From contig CM066045.1 in NCBI GenBank assembly GCA_033557465.1, positions 134,995,596 to 135,059,595 on the forward strand: a stretch of 64,000 bases of DNA. Direction: 5' to 3'. Source of the stretch: Ichthyophis bannanicus. Its lineage: Eukaryota > Chordata > Amphibia > Gymnophiona > Ichthyophiidae. Position numbers and translations under genes: made by a program. Below, piece by piece: positions 55,560 through 64,000 of this stretch; the first letter of the stretch is position 1; each line of letters opens with the position of its first letter. The notes below the pieces were generated by a model. It had not been told where the DNA came from. It saw only the letters and a program-made list of their open reading frames with translations, and ran no database searches.

Positions 55560-57017
55560 CTAAACCTCAAAGAGATTCCGGAGTACTGCTTGGCCAAAAA
55601 CACTGTCCCTACGGGACTCCCTCTCCAGACAGTAATGGGCCGCAAAAGTCTGGCTTGAAGACCAAGTTGCAGCCCTGCAGATGTCTACCAAGGGACAGAG
55701 CAGAGGATGAGCTACTGAGGCACCAACTGCCCTGACACGGTGGGCCGTGACCCGACCCTGCAAAGGAAGGTCAGCCGAACTATAAGCCCAGGTGATACAG
55801 TCAGCAACCCAGATGGACAAGGCACGCTTGGACACAGCCAACCCCAACTTATTAGGGTCAAAAGATACGAAGAGCTGAGTAGCCCTTCTATGCCCCTGCG
55901 TACGGTCAAGGTAGAAGGATAAGGCCCTCCTACAGTCTAGGGTACGCAGAACTGCTTCAGCCCGGCTTGCATGAGGCCTAGGGAAGAATGTTGGAAGAAC
56001 CACCTCTTGGTTAAGGTGGAAGGAGGAGACAACTTTTGGAAGGAACTTTGGATGAGTCCTAAGGACTACCCTACCCTGTTCCTATAAAAGTGAGTGTAAG
56101 GCCTATCACAGAGCAGGGCCTGAAGCTCACTCACTCGCCTAGCCAAGGGCTACCAAGAAGAGTGTCTTCCAGGACAAGAAGCGTAGAGGGTAAGTAGCCA
56201 TCGCCTCAAAGGGTGGGCGAGTCAGCTGCTGCAAGACCACATTCAACTCCCACTCAGGAGCAGGAGGATGGATTGGAGGCTTAAGCAAAACCAAGCCCCT
56301 GAGAAAGCGGGACACCAAGGGGTGAACCGACAGAGAATGTCCTTCCACCAGTGAGTGGTGAGCTGCTAGAGCTGAGAGGTGGACCCGAACAGAATTGGAC
56401 TTAAGTCCCTGATTGGACAAGTGCAGTAAGTACTGAAGCACTACTGGTACAGTACAGGAGAAAGGATTCTCTGTACGTAGCTGACACCACACAGAAAAAC
56501 TTTTCCATTTGAGAGCATAGGTTTTCCTAGTGGACTGTTTCCTAGAGGCTAGGACAACCTCCTCAACTTCCTGAGGCAGGCCACAGGGGGCCAAAACTAC
56601 CCTTGCAGCCTCCAGGCCATCAAACTGAGAGCTTTGAGATTGGGGTGCAGAAAGGAACCCTGCTCCTGTGAGAGAAAGTCGGGTTGCAACCCCAGAGGCA
56701 GTGGGGGATCCACCGCCAGTTGAAGCAGAAGTGGAAACCAAGGTTGTCTCGGCCACCTGGGAGCCACCAGCAGGACCGAGGCCTTGTCCTGAAGAATCTT
56801 GAAGAGAGTTCGGGCCACCAAATGCGTGGGAGGAAACGCATACAGGAGGCCCTGAGACCAGGGAATCAGAAAAGCATCCGCTGCTATTCTCATAGGATGC
56901 GGTTGCCTGGAGCAGAACTTTGGCAGTTGCTTGTTCAGTGGACTGGCAAAGAGATCTATCAAAGGGAGACCCCATTTTAGTAAGATTTTCTGAACTACTA
57001 AAGGATGCAGCTGCCAC
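55560..57017 (-). pseudogene. Tyrosine recombinase of element F, two frame breaks
   Basis: Frame 57017-56139 (292 residues) has STRKTYALKWKSF, SNSVRVHLSALAA, SRFLRGLVLLKPP and ends at LFLVALG plus a stop. A 5-bp loss just before the catalytic Arg (ARRVSEL, about 56132) and an indel near 56090 break it. Frame 56003-55560 has LRTLDCRRALSFYL, VTAHRVRA (HxxR) and HYCLERES (Tyr). All catalytic residues are recognisable, so the decay is recent. Confidence 0.87.
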
Positions 57018-59116
57018 TCATGGGGCTGTAGAATCCTGCTCAACCTGTTGGCCAGGTAGTTGTCCTGGCCTGGAAGGTACACAGCCTTGAGGAGCATGTT
57101 GTGCTTGAGGGCAAATGAACAAAGGTCCTGAGTCTCCCGACACAGGAGTCTGGACCCAGTCCCGCCCTGTTTGTTCACATAAAACATGGCTACTTGATTG
57201 TCTGTCTGAACCAGGACAGATTGATGAGCCAGGGTAGGAGAGAAAGCTTTGAGTGCTAATCGAATAGCTCTGAGTTCTAGGAGATTGATCTGCTGTGCAG
57301 CCTCCCAAGGAGACCCCAGGCCCTGGGTGCACTTGTTCAGACAATTAACTCCCCAGCCCTGCAGGGAGGCGTCTGTGGTCAGTACCACTGTGTACCCAGG
57401 AATTTGAAAGGGCACCCCTTTTAGTAGATTGGGTGGGTGCAACCACCAGCTGAGGGAGTTCAGAAATTGTCTGGACACCCTTATCCTGTCCCTGAGGCTG
57501 CCTGTGGCCTGGGACCACTGAGTCCGAAGGCACCACTGTGCAGGCCTCATATGGAGCCTGGCATTGGGGGTCACATGTACTGTCGAAGCCATGTGGCCAA
57601 GAAGCCTCAGGCAGAGTCTGGCGGAGACCAGTGACCTGTTGAGAAACTGGTTTGCTAAGGCTATCAGTCGTTGTGCTCTGTCTTCTGGCAAGAAAGCCTT
57701 TGCCAGCAGAGAATCCAGCCTTGCTCCTATAAACTCCAAGTTCTGGGAGGGGAGCAAAGTGGACTTTGCGAAGTTTATTACAAACCCTAGGCTTTGAAGA
57801 AGAGCAATAGTTGTGAGGGTGGCTTGTCTGGCCTCCTGGCATTTCTGATGCCTGATGAGCCAGTCGTCCAGATAGGGGAAGACAAAGATTCCCTGATTCC
57901 TCAGGTAGGCCGCCACCACTGCCAGGCATTTGGTAAAGACCCTGGGAGCGTAGGTGAGGCCAAAAGGCAGTACTCTGTACTGATAATGGTTTCCTCCCAC
58001 AATGAACCTGAGGTACTTTCTGTGGTCTGGATGAATGAGGATGTGAGTGTACGCATCCTTTAGATCTAAGGAGCATAGCCAATCTCCCTGCTGGAGGTAG
58101 GGCAGAAGTGTTCCAAGAGTAAGCATCTTGAACTTTTCCTTCTCTAGGAACTTGTTGAGGTTCCTGAGGTCCAGAATGGGTCGAAGGCCACCGGTTCTTT
58201 TGGGCACCAGGAAATACCTGGAGTAGAATCCGTGACCTTGCAAGTGGGGAGGCACAGGCTCCACCGCCCTGTCCGCCAACAGACCTTGAAGCTCTTGAAG
58301 GAGAAGGTCTTTGTGCAGGGGAGGCCTTGGAGGTTCCCCTGGAAAGTATGGCGGAGGCAGTTGGTGAAAATGCAGTGCATAGCCCCTGTGGACTACGTTC
58401 AACACCCAACTGTCCCCAGTGATGTGGGGCCACTGGTGGGCAAAGAGGGCGAGGCGACCTCCTGTGCAGGGTTGGGAGAGCAGGGTTGGAGAGGCTACTC
58501 TCAAGGAGTCAAAAACCCCCACCCTGCTGAGTGGGAGCAGGGGCCGGAGGCTTGGGGGTCCTCTGCCTACGGAGCCCATTACCCTGCCTCTTGGCTTGCT
58601 GACCCTGGGGGGCAGCTTGGGCAGCCTGATACTGAGGGTACTGTTTGTAGGCAGTGCCCTTCCTCGGGTAAAAGGGCTTCTTACCCGAGGCCTTCTTCTT
58701 GTGAGAAGGGGCAGAGGTCTTCCTAGACAGCCTTGTCCTTGTAAGGTGCTCAGTCTCGAGCTGTGCGGCCTTCTCGGCCATGGGCTTGCCAAAAAGGTTT
58801 TCACCTCGGCAAGGGACATCGACCAACTTGTCCTGAACCCACGGCTCGAGGTCCGATGACTGCAGCCATGCCTGGCGTTGAGCCGCGATGCCGGCTGCCG
58901 CAACTCAGGCCGAAGCCTCGAAGTCATCGTAGGCGGTGCGGGACAAACTTCGAGCAGTCCCGAATCCCCGAGGACAAGGACTTGAATCTCTGCAAGGGTT
59001 CCCCGGAGAGACCAGCAGAGAACCCGGCCAACTCTTTGGCCAGGTCCCGCAAGTACATTCCCATGTACAGCTGGTAAGACTGGACATGGCAAGCAAGCAT
59101 CGAGCCCTGGAAGCAC
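56597..59116 (-). CDS. Reverse transcriptase-RNase H of element F (open 839-residue frame)
   Basis: About the first 200 residues are the gag region read in the wrong phase; genuine RT sequence starts around VGVFDSL (about 58500). RT: YSRYFLVPKRTGG, PILDLRNLNKFL, SLDLKDAYTHILIHP, VLPFGLTYAPRVF, YLDDWLIRH at 57863-57874. RNase H: TTDASLQGWG, LLELRAIRLAL, QTDNQVAMFYVNKQ, NYLANRLSR (last Asp replaced by Asn). The linker GLPLIDLFASPLNKQLPKF and PRWPRQPWFPLLLQL follows in the same frame. The Asp-to-Asn change may impair RNase H. The frame extends into the recombinase overlap region. Confidence 0.9.
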   Translation of the reverse strand: MLPGLDACLPCPVLPAVHGNVLAGPGQRVGRVLCWSLRGTLAEIQVLVLGDSGLLEVCPAPPTMTSRLRPELRQPASRLNARHGCSHRTSSRGFRTSWSMSLAEVKTFLASPWPRRPHSSRLSTLQGQGCLGRPLPLLTRRRPRVRSPFTRGRALPTNSTLSIRLPKLPPRVSKPRGRVMGSVGRGPPSLRPLLPLSRVGVFDSLRVASPTLLSQPCTGGRLALFAHQWPHITGDSWVLNVVHRGYALHFHQLPPPYFPGEPPRPPLHKDLLLQELQGLLADRAVEPVPPHLQGHGFYSRYFLVPKRTGGLRPILDLRNLNKFLEKEKFKMLTLGTLLPYLQQGDWLCSLDLKDAYTHILIHPDHRKYLRFIVGGNHYQYRVLPFGLTYAPRVFTKCLAVVAAYLRNQGIFVFPYLDDWLIRHQKCQEARQATLTTIALLQSLGFVINFAKSTLLPSQNLEFIGARLDSLLAKAFLPEDRAQRLIALANQFLNRSLVSARLCLRLLGHMASTVHVTPNARLHMRPAQWCLRTQWSQATGSLRDRIRVSRQFLNSLSWWLHPPNLLKGVPFQIPGYTVVLTTDASLQGWGVNCLNKCTQGLGSPWEAAQQINLLELRAIRLALKAFSPTLAHQSVLVQTDNQVAMFYVNKQGGTGSRLLCRETQDLCSFALKHNMLLKAVYLPGQDNYLANRLSRILQPHEWQLHPLVVQKILLKWGLPLIDLFASPLNKQLPKFCSRQPHPMRIAADAFLIPWSQGLLYAFPPTHLVARTLFKILQDKASVLLVAPRWPRQPWFPLLLQLAVDPPLPLGLQPDFLSQEQGSFLHPNLKALSLMAWRLQG

Positions 59117-60416
59117 TTTCTACCGACACCATCGAGGTTCCGGGCCTCCCTGCCGGGGGGCACCGCAGAGTGCATCTTCTGACTCTTCAGGTGATGCATG
59201 GCCGATTCCACAACCATGGAATGGTGTGGTAGCTGTGCCTTCTGAAAGCCAGGGCTTTCGAGTCGCTTGCTGAGAACCGGCGCCGAGGCCGGTGCCTCCC
59301 ACATCCGGAAGAGAAGCCGTTCTAGCATCGGAGGAACCGGGCTAGTAAAGGCCTCCTTCGGAGGAGAGTCGTACTGCAGGGCCTCGAGCTCTTCGGCTCG
59401 AGGCTCTTCCTCGGGGTCCGCTGGGATAGCCAACGCGGTGGCCTTATCCTGGACAAACTCTGAGAACCGGGTATCCTCCGGAGGGGATCTACTCTGGGGC
59501 TCAGACTGCGGTGAGTCCGACGGAATGCACAGTCTTAAATGTGTCGGGGGACTCCTCATCTTCCGTCTCCCAGGCGGACTTGTCCGACAAGGAGTCAGGA
59601 TCCGACCCCGCGGGGCCCTGGAGTACCCGCCCCGACGCCAGAGGCACCGGCGTCGACGCCCTCGGTCCCGAACGGTAGGTCGAGGGGGACCGCGACCGAG
59701 GTCGACTTCGAGCCATGATCGACTCGAGTATCGGCTCGGTCTCCGGGGTCGAATTCGACGTCGATGTCCCGGTGGTCGGGGCAGATGCGCCAGACAGGCT
59801 GGCCGGCCATCAGTGCCCACTGCTGCTCCATGAAGGCAGACAATCTGCTCTCCACGGCTGTCATCCTGAGACTCAGCTCGGGAGACGCAGCAGCCACCGA
59901 CTCGAGCCCCGGCGGCGCCGGGCCCGACGTCGGCTCTCTGGGAGGAGAGTCCTCGAGGATCACAGGGCTTACGTGTCCAGCAGATTCCGGCTCCACGCGA
60001 GGAACTTTTTCAGGCTTCTCTTGTTCCACGGGCCCGGGGCGACTGTCGGGGGTCTTAGACCTGGCCCTCGAGGAGCCAGGGACCTCCTCTTCCAACGCCC
60101 TCACGAGCCGCTTCTTCCTCTTGCGTTCCCGGTCGGGGGACCCCCTGTCCGAGGAACTTCGAAAGCGCTCGGGATCCGAATCCTGAGATGTTGAGGCCTC
60201 AGACGAGGTCCGGACCCGGCCGGAGGCTGAGTCCGAGAAAAGCCTTTCTTTCTGCTGCTGGCGACTTCGGAGTGCCTTGGAAGACATCTTCCCATATGGT
60301 CCACACGTCTTAGGGTCGTGATCAGGACCGAGGCACCGAAGGCAGCAGTCGTGTGTGTCAGTGAGAGACATTAACTTCTTACACCGATCACACTTCTTGA
60401 AACCGCTGGAAGCCAT
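58509..60416 (-). pseudogene. gag of element F
   Basis: Starts ATG 60416: MASSGFKKCDRCKKLMS, DTHDCCLRCLGPDHDPKTC (C9, C12, H22, C25, C28, H33, C38). A basic KRKKRL stretch and Ser/Pro-rich linker follow to about 59600. Shifts then lead to frame 59820-58924 with PPMLERLLFRMW, HHSMVVESAMHHL, KCFQGSML, YQLYMGMYLRDLAK and to 58826-58509 (ENLFGKPMAEKA, basic tail, QQGGGF then stop). Total reach about 630 codons. The core resembles the domain reported as co-opted in mammalian LAP2alpha and ZNF451. Confidence 0.87.
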
Positions 60417-60830
60417 CGGGGAAAAAAAAGAGTCCCCGCGAGGTCAAAGGACCGGCCTTCCAGGGAAAAATCAAAAAAGGGCGCGAACGCCAGCCACGAA
60501 GGGCAAAAACCGAAAAAGAAGAATCGGGCTCGATACCGGTGTACCGAACCTGGCGGGAGGGGAACCGGCGTCGAACCGGGAAGAAAAAATAGTGAAAATC
60601 GCCGAAAAATCAAACTTTTATCCGGGATGACAGGACACACGTCCGGTGGGCTTCTCGGAATAAGAGAGACTGAGGTAAGATGGCACCTTTAGGCGGGAAG
60701 GGAACCGCGCATGTGTGCCTGCATTCCCAAAGGCTTTCATAGAAAACTGGGGAAATGCTCCGCTGGGGCTTCATCGGCGTCGATGACACCCATATGTGAG
60801 GACTGACTTCCTGCTTGGTCCTGGAGAAAA

Positions 60831-61106
60831 GCCATTCCTCCTTCTGCATTTGCCCAATAGGTATTAAACTGTGTGTTCAATGAAAAAAAAAACCAGAAGT
60901 ATGGGCAGGGTCAACTCAACTATTAGGCAAGATTAGGTGAGCACCTAGGGTCACATCTTCTGATAGGAAGCAAAGAGCAGCAGCAAAACAATAGATCCTG
61001 ACAGACACATACACTCAAAGACCCATCAGTACATTCTTTTATCTGTAGGGAGAGCGGGCAAGCATTGCATACACAGCAAAGTTTTATGATGTCCTGTTAT
61101 ACATTT
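60831..61106. other. Short spacer between elements F and G
   Basis: No feature recognised; a short A-run at 60881. Confidence 0.5.
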
Positions 61107-63135
61107 ATCTCCAGGAACAAGCAGGAATACAGTCTTTACATATGGGTGGACATTACCAACGGAGCCCGCACAGTAATGCTCCCTAGCATCCAATAGGAAA
61201 GCTTTTGGGAGCACTCCATTGTGACTGCGTATCTGCCTTCCTGTTTTCCCAACTCAGTTCTTCGTTTTCCGCAGAGCCAGTCGGAAGCATTGTCCTGTCA
61301 CCACCAAAAACTTCTCTTTTTTGTGCCCTTCAGGGTACATCATGCTTCTGCCTTTCCATCTACACCGGTTCTGTCGAATCAGACACCGGTCCCGCTAATT
61401 CTTCCCATTTTCAATTTTTCTCTTTTCTTTTTTATTGGATTTTCACCTTGGTTCTCACCACTAAACTAGGTTTCCATAGCCTTATCTTCAATCTCAAAGA
61501 TAACTTTTTCAGGGATGGAAAAGCCAGTCAGTGGTTTCAAAAAATGTACCAAATGTGCCAGTACCATTTCTGGCCACTGATAAACATGGCTGGTGTCTAA
61601 AATGTTTGGGTCCTAAACACAAACCCACTTCTCTTCCTTTGTGTCAAGAAATGATGGAGAGGCCTCAAGAACTGAGCCAAACAGTTTGGATCGTTGTTCC
61701 CCTTGGACTTGGTTTCAGTGGCTTCCACTTCAATGAGGGCATTGACTTCTTCTCAGGCTTCTTCAAAGTCCAAACACAGAAGTCAGTCAAAGTCTATGGC
61801 CATTTCCAAATCTTTGGCATCGAAGACCAATATAGATGCCAGGAAAAAGTCCCAACATAAGCATTACGACTCCCCTAGGGGTGCTTCCGATGCAGACTGG
61901 CCAGCCAAATAGCCCCGGCCGGAGGATCTGTCCTCCAAAGCACAAGTGGGGCTCTGGGATGCTCACGAGGCATCGACCACCGGAGACCTACCGGTTCAAT
62001 GTTCTGGGATGATGGCTCAGAGCCCTGTACATGATTCTACTCAGACAGCAGCCTTCTTCCGAGATCAGTGCATGCTGGCTCTCAAGAGGAGTTTGGCAGC
62101 ACTCCTGGCAGCCTCAGTACCTATAACATTGAGAGCTTCAGAAGTGCAGGCTTCGGCACCGAGCCTACAGCCAGGTATATTGGGCCCGATGCCGGCCCTC
62201 TAACTGGCATTGTTGGAGCACCCAAGGCAAATTCCTCTGTTGGAGCTGGTCAATGCCCCCGGTAACCAACAAACTCAGACCGCCATTGTTCTCGGGTCCG
62301 ATACTTCAGAGTATCAGTATCGACTGCCAACTTCCACGAAGCATCAAAGTCAAAGGCAAGACTGCCGATACTTTGATTTCTTGCCAGACTCTGATTGAAG
62401 TTCTTCAGAATCTGATGGGGGTAGGGGGAGGTCACTCGATTCCCGAGAACTTCCAGACATCCCTTCAGACCCTTCACCACCTCAGGAATGGTGTCTGTCC
62501 CCACCAGAAGATATGTCCTTTCAGATCTTCATACGTGACATGGCAGCTGGGCTCTCTCCATCACAGTAGCCTCAGAAAAGGAACAGAGGGCAGATGAATT
62601 GTAGATACTCCAATACCCTCCCACACCCATGGAGGCAGCTACCTTACTGATGTATCGTATCCTACAGGATCTAATGCTCTGCCCTGTGGGAGGCCCCGCT
62701 CACTGTTCCACCTGTCAGCAAGAGACTCAATACCATGTACCGAGTACCAGAGTACCCAGGCTTCCAAAAATCTCAGCTCCCCCACCACTCAATGGTGGTG
62801 GAATCGGTGATGTGCCAAAAAGAACTCAAAGAACCATTCATCCATGGCTCCTGGTAGAGACCTGAGAACACTCGATGTCTTCAGGCATCGATATTTCCAG
62901 GCATTAATGTTGGCATGTTTCTAAAGGATGTCGCCAGGGATCTGGAGACTTTTGCCCCCTCCCCCCCCTGCTTCCTGAGAATAAGTGGAGGGCATTCCAG
63001 ACACTCATCAAGTAAGGCCAGAATACTTCTAAGTTTCTTACCATGGCCTCTTTTGAATCCCACAAGCAGAGTTTCAGCAGTCTGCATTGGGGCTCACAGA
63101 ATGGCCTGATTACAGGCATCAGAACTTGCAGAATC
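61107..63135 (+). mobile_element. DIRS-like retrotransposon G, 5' part, cut by an L1
   Basis: Left end 'atctccaggaacaagcagga', 'cagtctttacatatgggtgg', 'aggaaagcttttgggagcac', the D-type terminal subfamily. Only the gag region is seen before the L1 at 63136. The continuation presumably lies beyond the window. Confidence 0.82.
61515..63130 (+). pseudogene. gag of element G
   Basis: Begins near ATG 61515 with MEKPVSGFKKCTKCASTIS. A shift in the motif follows, then DKHGWCLKCLGPKHKP. The Ser-rich middle is at 61690-62400 and the core, decayed, at 62450-63130 ('HHSMVVES'-like at 62785; CIGAHRMA and LQASE near 63090-63125). It ends where the L1 starts. Many stops. Confidence 0.75.
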
Positions 63136-64000
63136 AGGGGCGGAGCCTGATGTCCAGCGGGTAAGACGCTTCGCGCTGAAGCTCCCGAGAGGCCTACTTA
63201 GAATCCTGACATAATACCTATACAAACTTACTATTTCGCTCCGGGCTGACCGGGGTACCTCGGGGGGGATGGCGGCCCATAAACCAGCGCGCTTGGACTT
63301 CGGGTCTCCTTCTTCTTCTCACGGAAAACGCTCCAAAACAGAGGTGTCCTCCCCACAGAAGATGGTTCCATTTCAGGAGAACCCCGAAATGCACCTGGAG
63401 ATCTTAGAGGAAATACGCGGCGTGAAGGAATTGGTGCAGTCCAATGGAGAAGCGCTTAGAGCCATGCGAGAAGACTTTGGAGTGCTCCAGGACCGACTTG
63501 AAAGTCTCTCATTACGGCAGGACAATATGGCGGGGGTCCTCGACTCGCACGCGGTGCGCTTGGGCACACTGGACAAGGCTGAGCGCCAGATACAGAATCT
63601 TCAAAAGGAGTTAGAAGATAGCAATAATCGAGCCCGTCGTAACAATGTGAGGCTCATTGGAATACCGGAGGGGGTGGAAGCGGGAGATATGAGAGAATTC
63701 CTGCTCAAAACTCTTCCCTCCTTGCTGAAGATCACCTTTCATAAAGAACTGGAAATCGATCGTGCACACCGTGTTCCTACCCACATGGCGCTCAACCGAA
63801 CGACCCCCCGGCCTATTATCTTTCGCTTGCTACGATATCAACAAGTGGAACAAATTTTAAATGCTGCCCGGGCGAATCATCATTTGGAATTTGAAGGTCA
63901 CAAAGTCTCCTTCTTCCCTGACTTGGCAAAGCCTACAGTCGACCGACGGAAGAAACTCCTTGCTTTTCGCCCTCGACTTCAACAGCTACAGGCTCGCTTT
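63136..64000 (+). mobile_element. L1-type (Tx1/L1-like) LINE, 5' end, running off the window
   Basis: Begins 'ggggcggagcctgatgtcca' within the gag of G, with about 130 bp of 5' UTR before ORF1. An intact 5' end and open ORF1 suggest a full-length, recent insertion. The other side, target duplication and ORF2 lie outside. Confidence 0.82.
63269..64000 (+). CDS. L1 ORF1 protein, open to window end
   Basis: ATG 63269 in 'gggggatggcgg'; 244 codons without a stop up to base 64000. Residues 1-40: basic, Ser-rich. Residues about 45-125: heptad-like coiled coil (EILEEIRGVKELVQ, LRAMREDFGVLQDRLESL, VRLGTLDKAERQIQNLQKEL). Then the RRM-like domain: SNNRARRNNVRLIGIPEG, FLLKTLPSLL, LEIDRAHRVP, RPIIFRLLRYQQVEQIL, then LEFEGHKVSFFPDL. 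This is the trimeric RNA-binding chaperone of L1 ribonucleoprotein. The C-terminal domain continues outside. No frameshift seen. Confidence 0.92.
   Translation, partial: MAAHKPARLDFGSPSSSHGKRSKTEVSSPQKMVPFQENPEMHLEILEEIRGVKELVQSNGEALRAMREDFGVLQDRLESLSLRQDNMAGVLDSHAVRLGTLDKAERQIQNLQKELEDSNNRARRNNVRLIGIPEGVEAGDMREFLLKTLPSLLKITFHKELEIDRAHRVPTHMALNRTTPRPIIFRLLRYQQVEQILNAARANHHLEFEGHKVSFFPDLAKPTVDRRKKLLAFRPRLQQLQARF

Larger units (their letters stand above)
55068..60830 (-). mobile_element. DIRS-like retrotransposon F, near full length
   Basis: 5.76 kb, minus strand. 5' terminus 60830-60660, gag 60416-58509, RT/RH 58500-56990 within a long frame, linker, recombinase to 55560, internal complementary region 55434-55332, 3' terminus 55260-55068. 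Outer ends share 'gacgccgatgaagcccc' (55139) with its inverse at 60760-60785. Its ends differ slightly from B (CTCCAGGACCAAG instead of CTCCAGGAACAAG). RT/RH frame is open; gag and recombinase each have shifts. Confidence 0.92.

Noticed and set aside
1..64000. CRISPR arrays, operons, riboswitches, bacterial promoters
   Set aside because: The sequence is eukaryotic; no regularly spaced direct repeats with unique spacers were seen. Tandem repeats at 41270-42960 and 49520-49745 have no spacer structure.

Overview
The window is vertebrate nuclear DNA, most likely amphibian and plausibly caecilian (my inference). The reasons are canonical GT-AG spliced exons of a vertebrate gene, very large introns, and an unusually dense load of DIRS-type tyrosine-recombinase retrotransposons mixed with CR1, L2 and L1 (Tx1/L1-like) LINEs, a tRNA-headed SINE, a hAT-like element and a mariner-like MITE. 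There is no bacterial-style gene layout, no CRISPR array and no functional RNA gene that I can support.

The only host gene seen is USP25 (ubiquitin-specific protease 25) on the minus strand. Five consecutive exons are readable in phase: 31446-31268, 24105-24027, 22741-22662, 21100-20977 and 20550-20355. They encode part of the C-terminal helical region. The final coding exon(s) and all upstream exons were not found, so almost everything else in the window is probably USP25 intron, swollen by transposons.

Layout. 1-17739: a three-layer DIRS nest. Element A (minus) is cut by element C (plus, 4874-16259), which is cut by element B (plus, 8528-14267). An L2 fragment also splits the internal repeat of A. 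17740-24480: USP25 introns and exons. 24480-31010: a CR1 fragment split cleanly by DIRS element D (minus, 24774-30432), lying in an intron in the same sense as USP25. 32733-52716: a second, older and divergent DIRS family, element H (minus), carrying a SINE, a foldback insertion and a CR1, and split in its gag side by a hAT-like element (40548-52482). That element contains an L1 copy, which is itself split by DIRS element E (43587-47755). 53291-53596: a mariner-like MITE. 55068-60830: DIRS element F (minus), almost full length. 61107-63135: DIRS element G (plus), interrupted by a fresh-looking L1 whose ORF1 is open to the window end.

The DIRS copies share one plan: inverted terminal repeats, a Cys/His-rich gag, a reverse transcriptase/RNase H frame with YLDD, an overlapping tyrosine recombinase frame with R...HxxR...Y, and an internal region near the 3' end that is complementary to both outer ends joined together. 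Three insertions (C, D, E) sit in recognisable coding repeats, so the empty sites can be read. They show insertion without target duplication, as expected for recombination of a circular intermediate. B is the youngest by nesting and keeps open RT/RH and recombinase frames, but its gag is frameshifted. No copy in the window looks fully autonomous.
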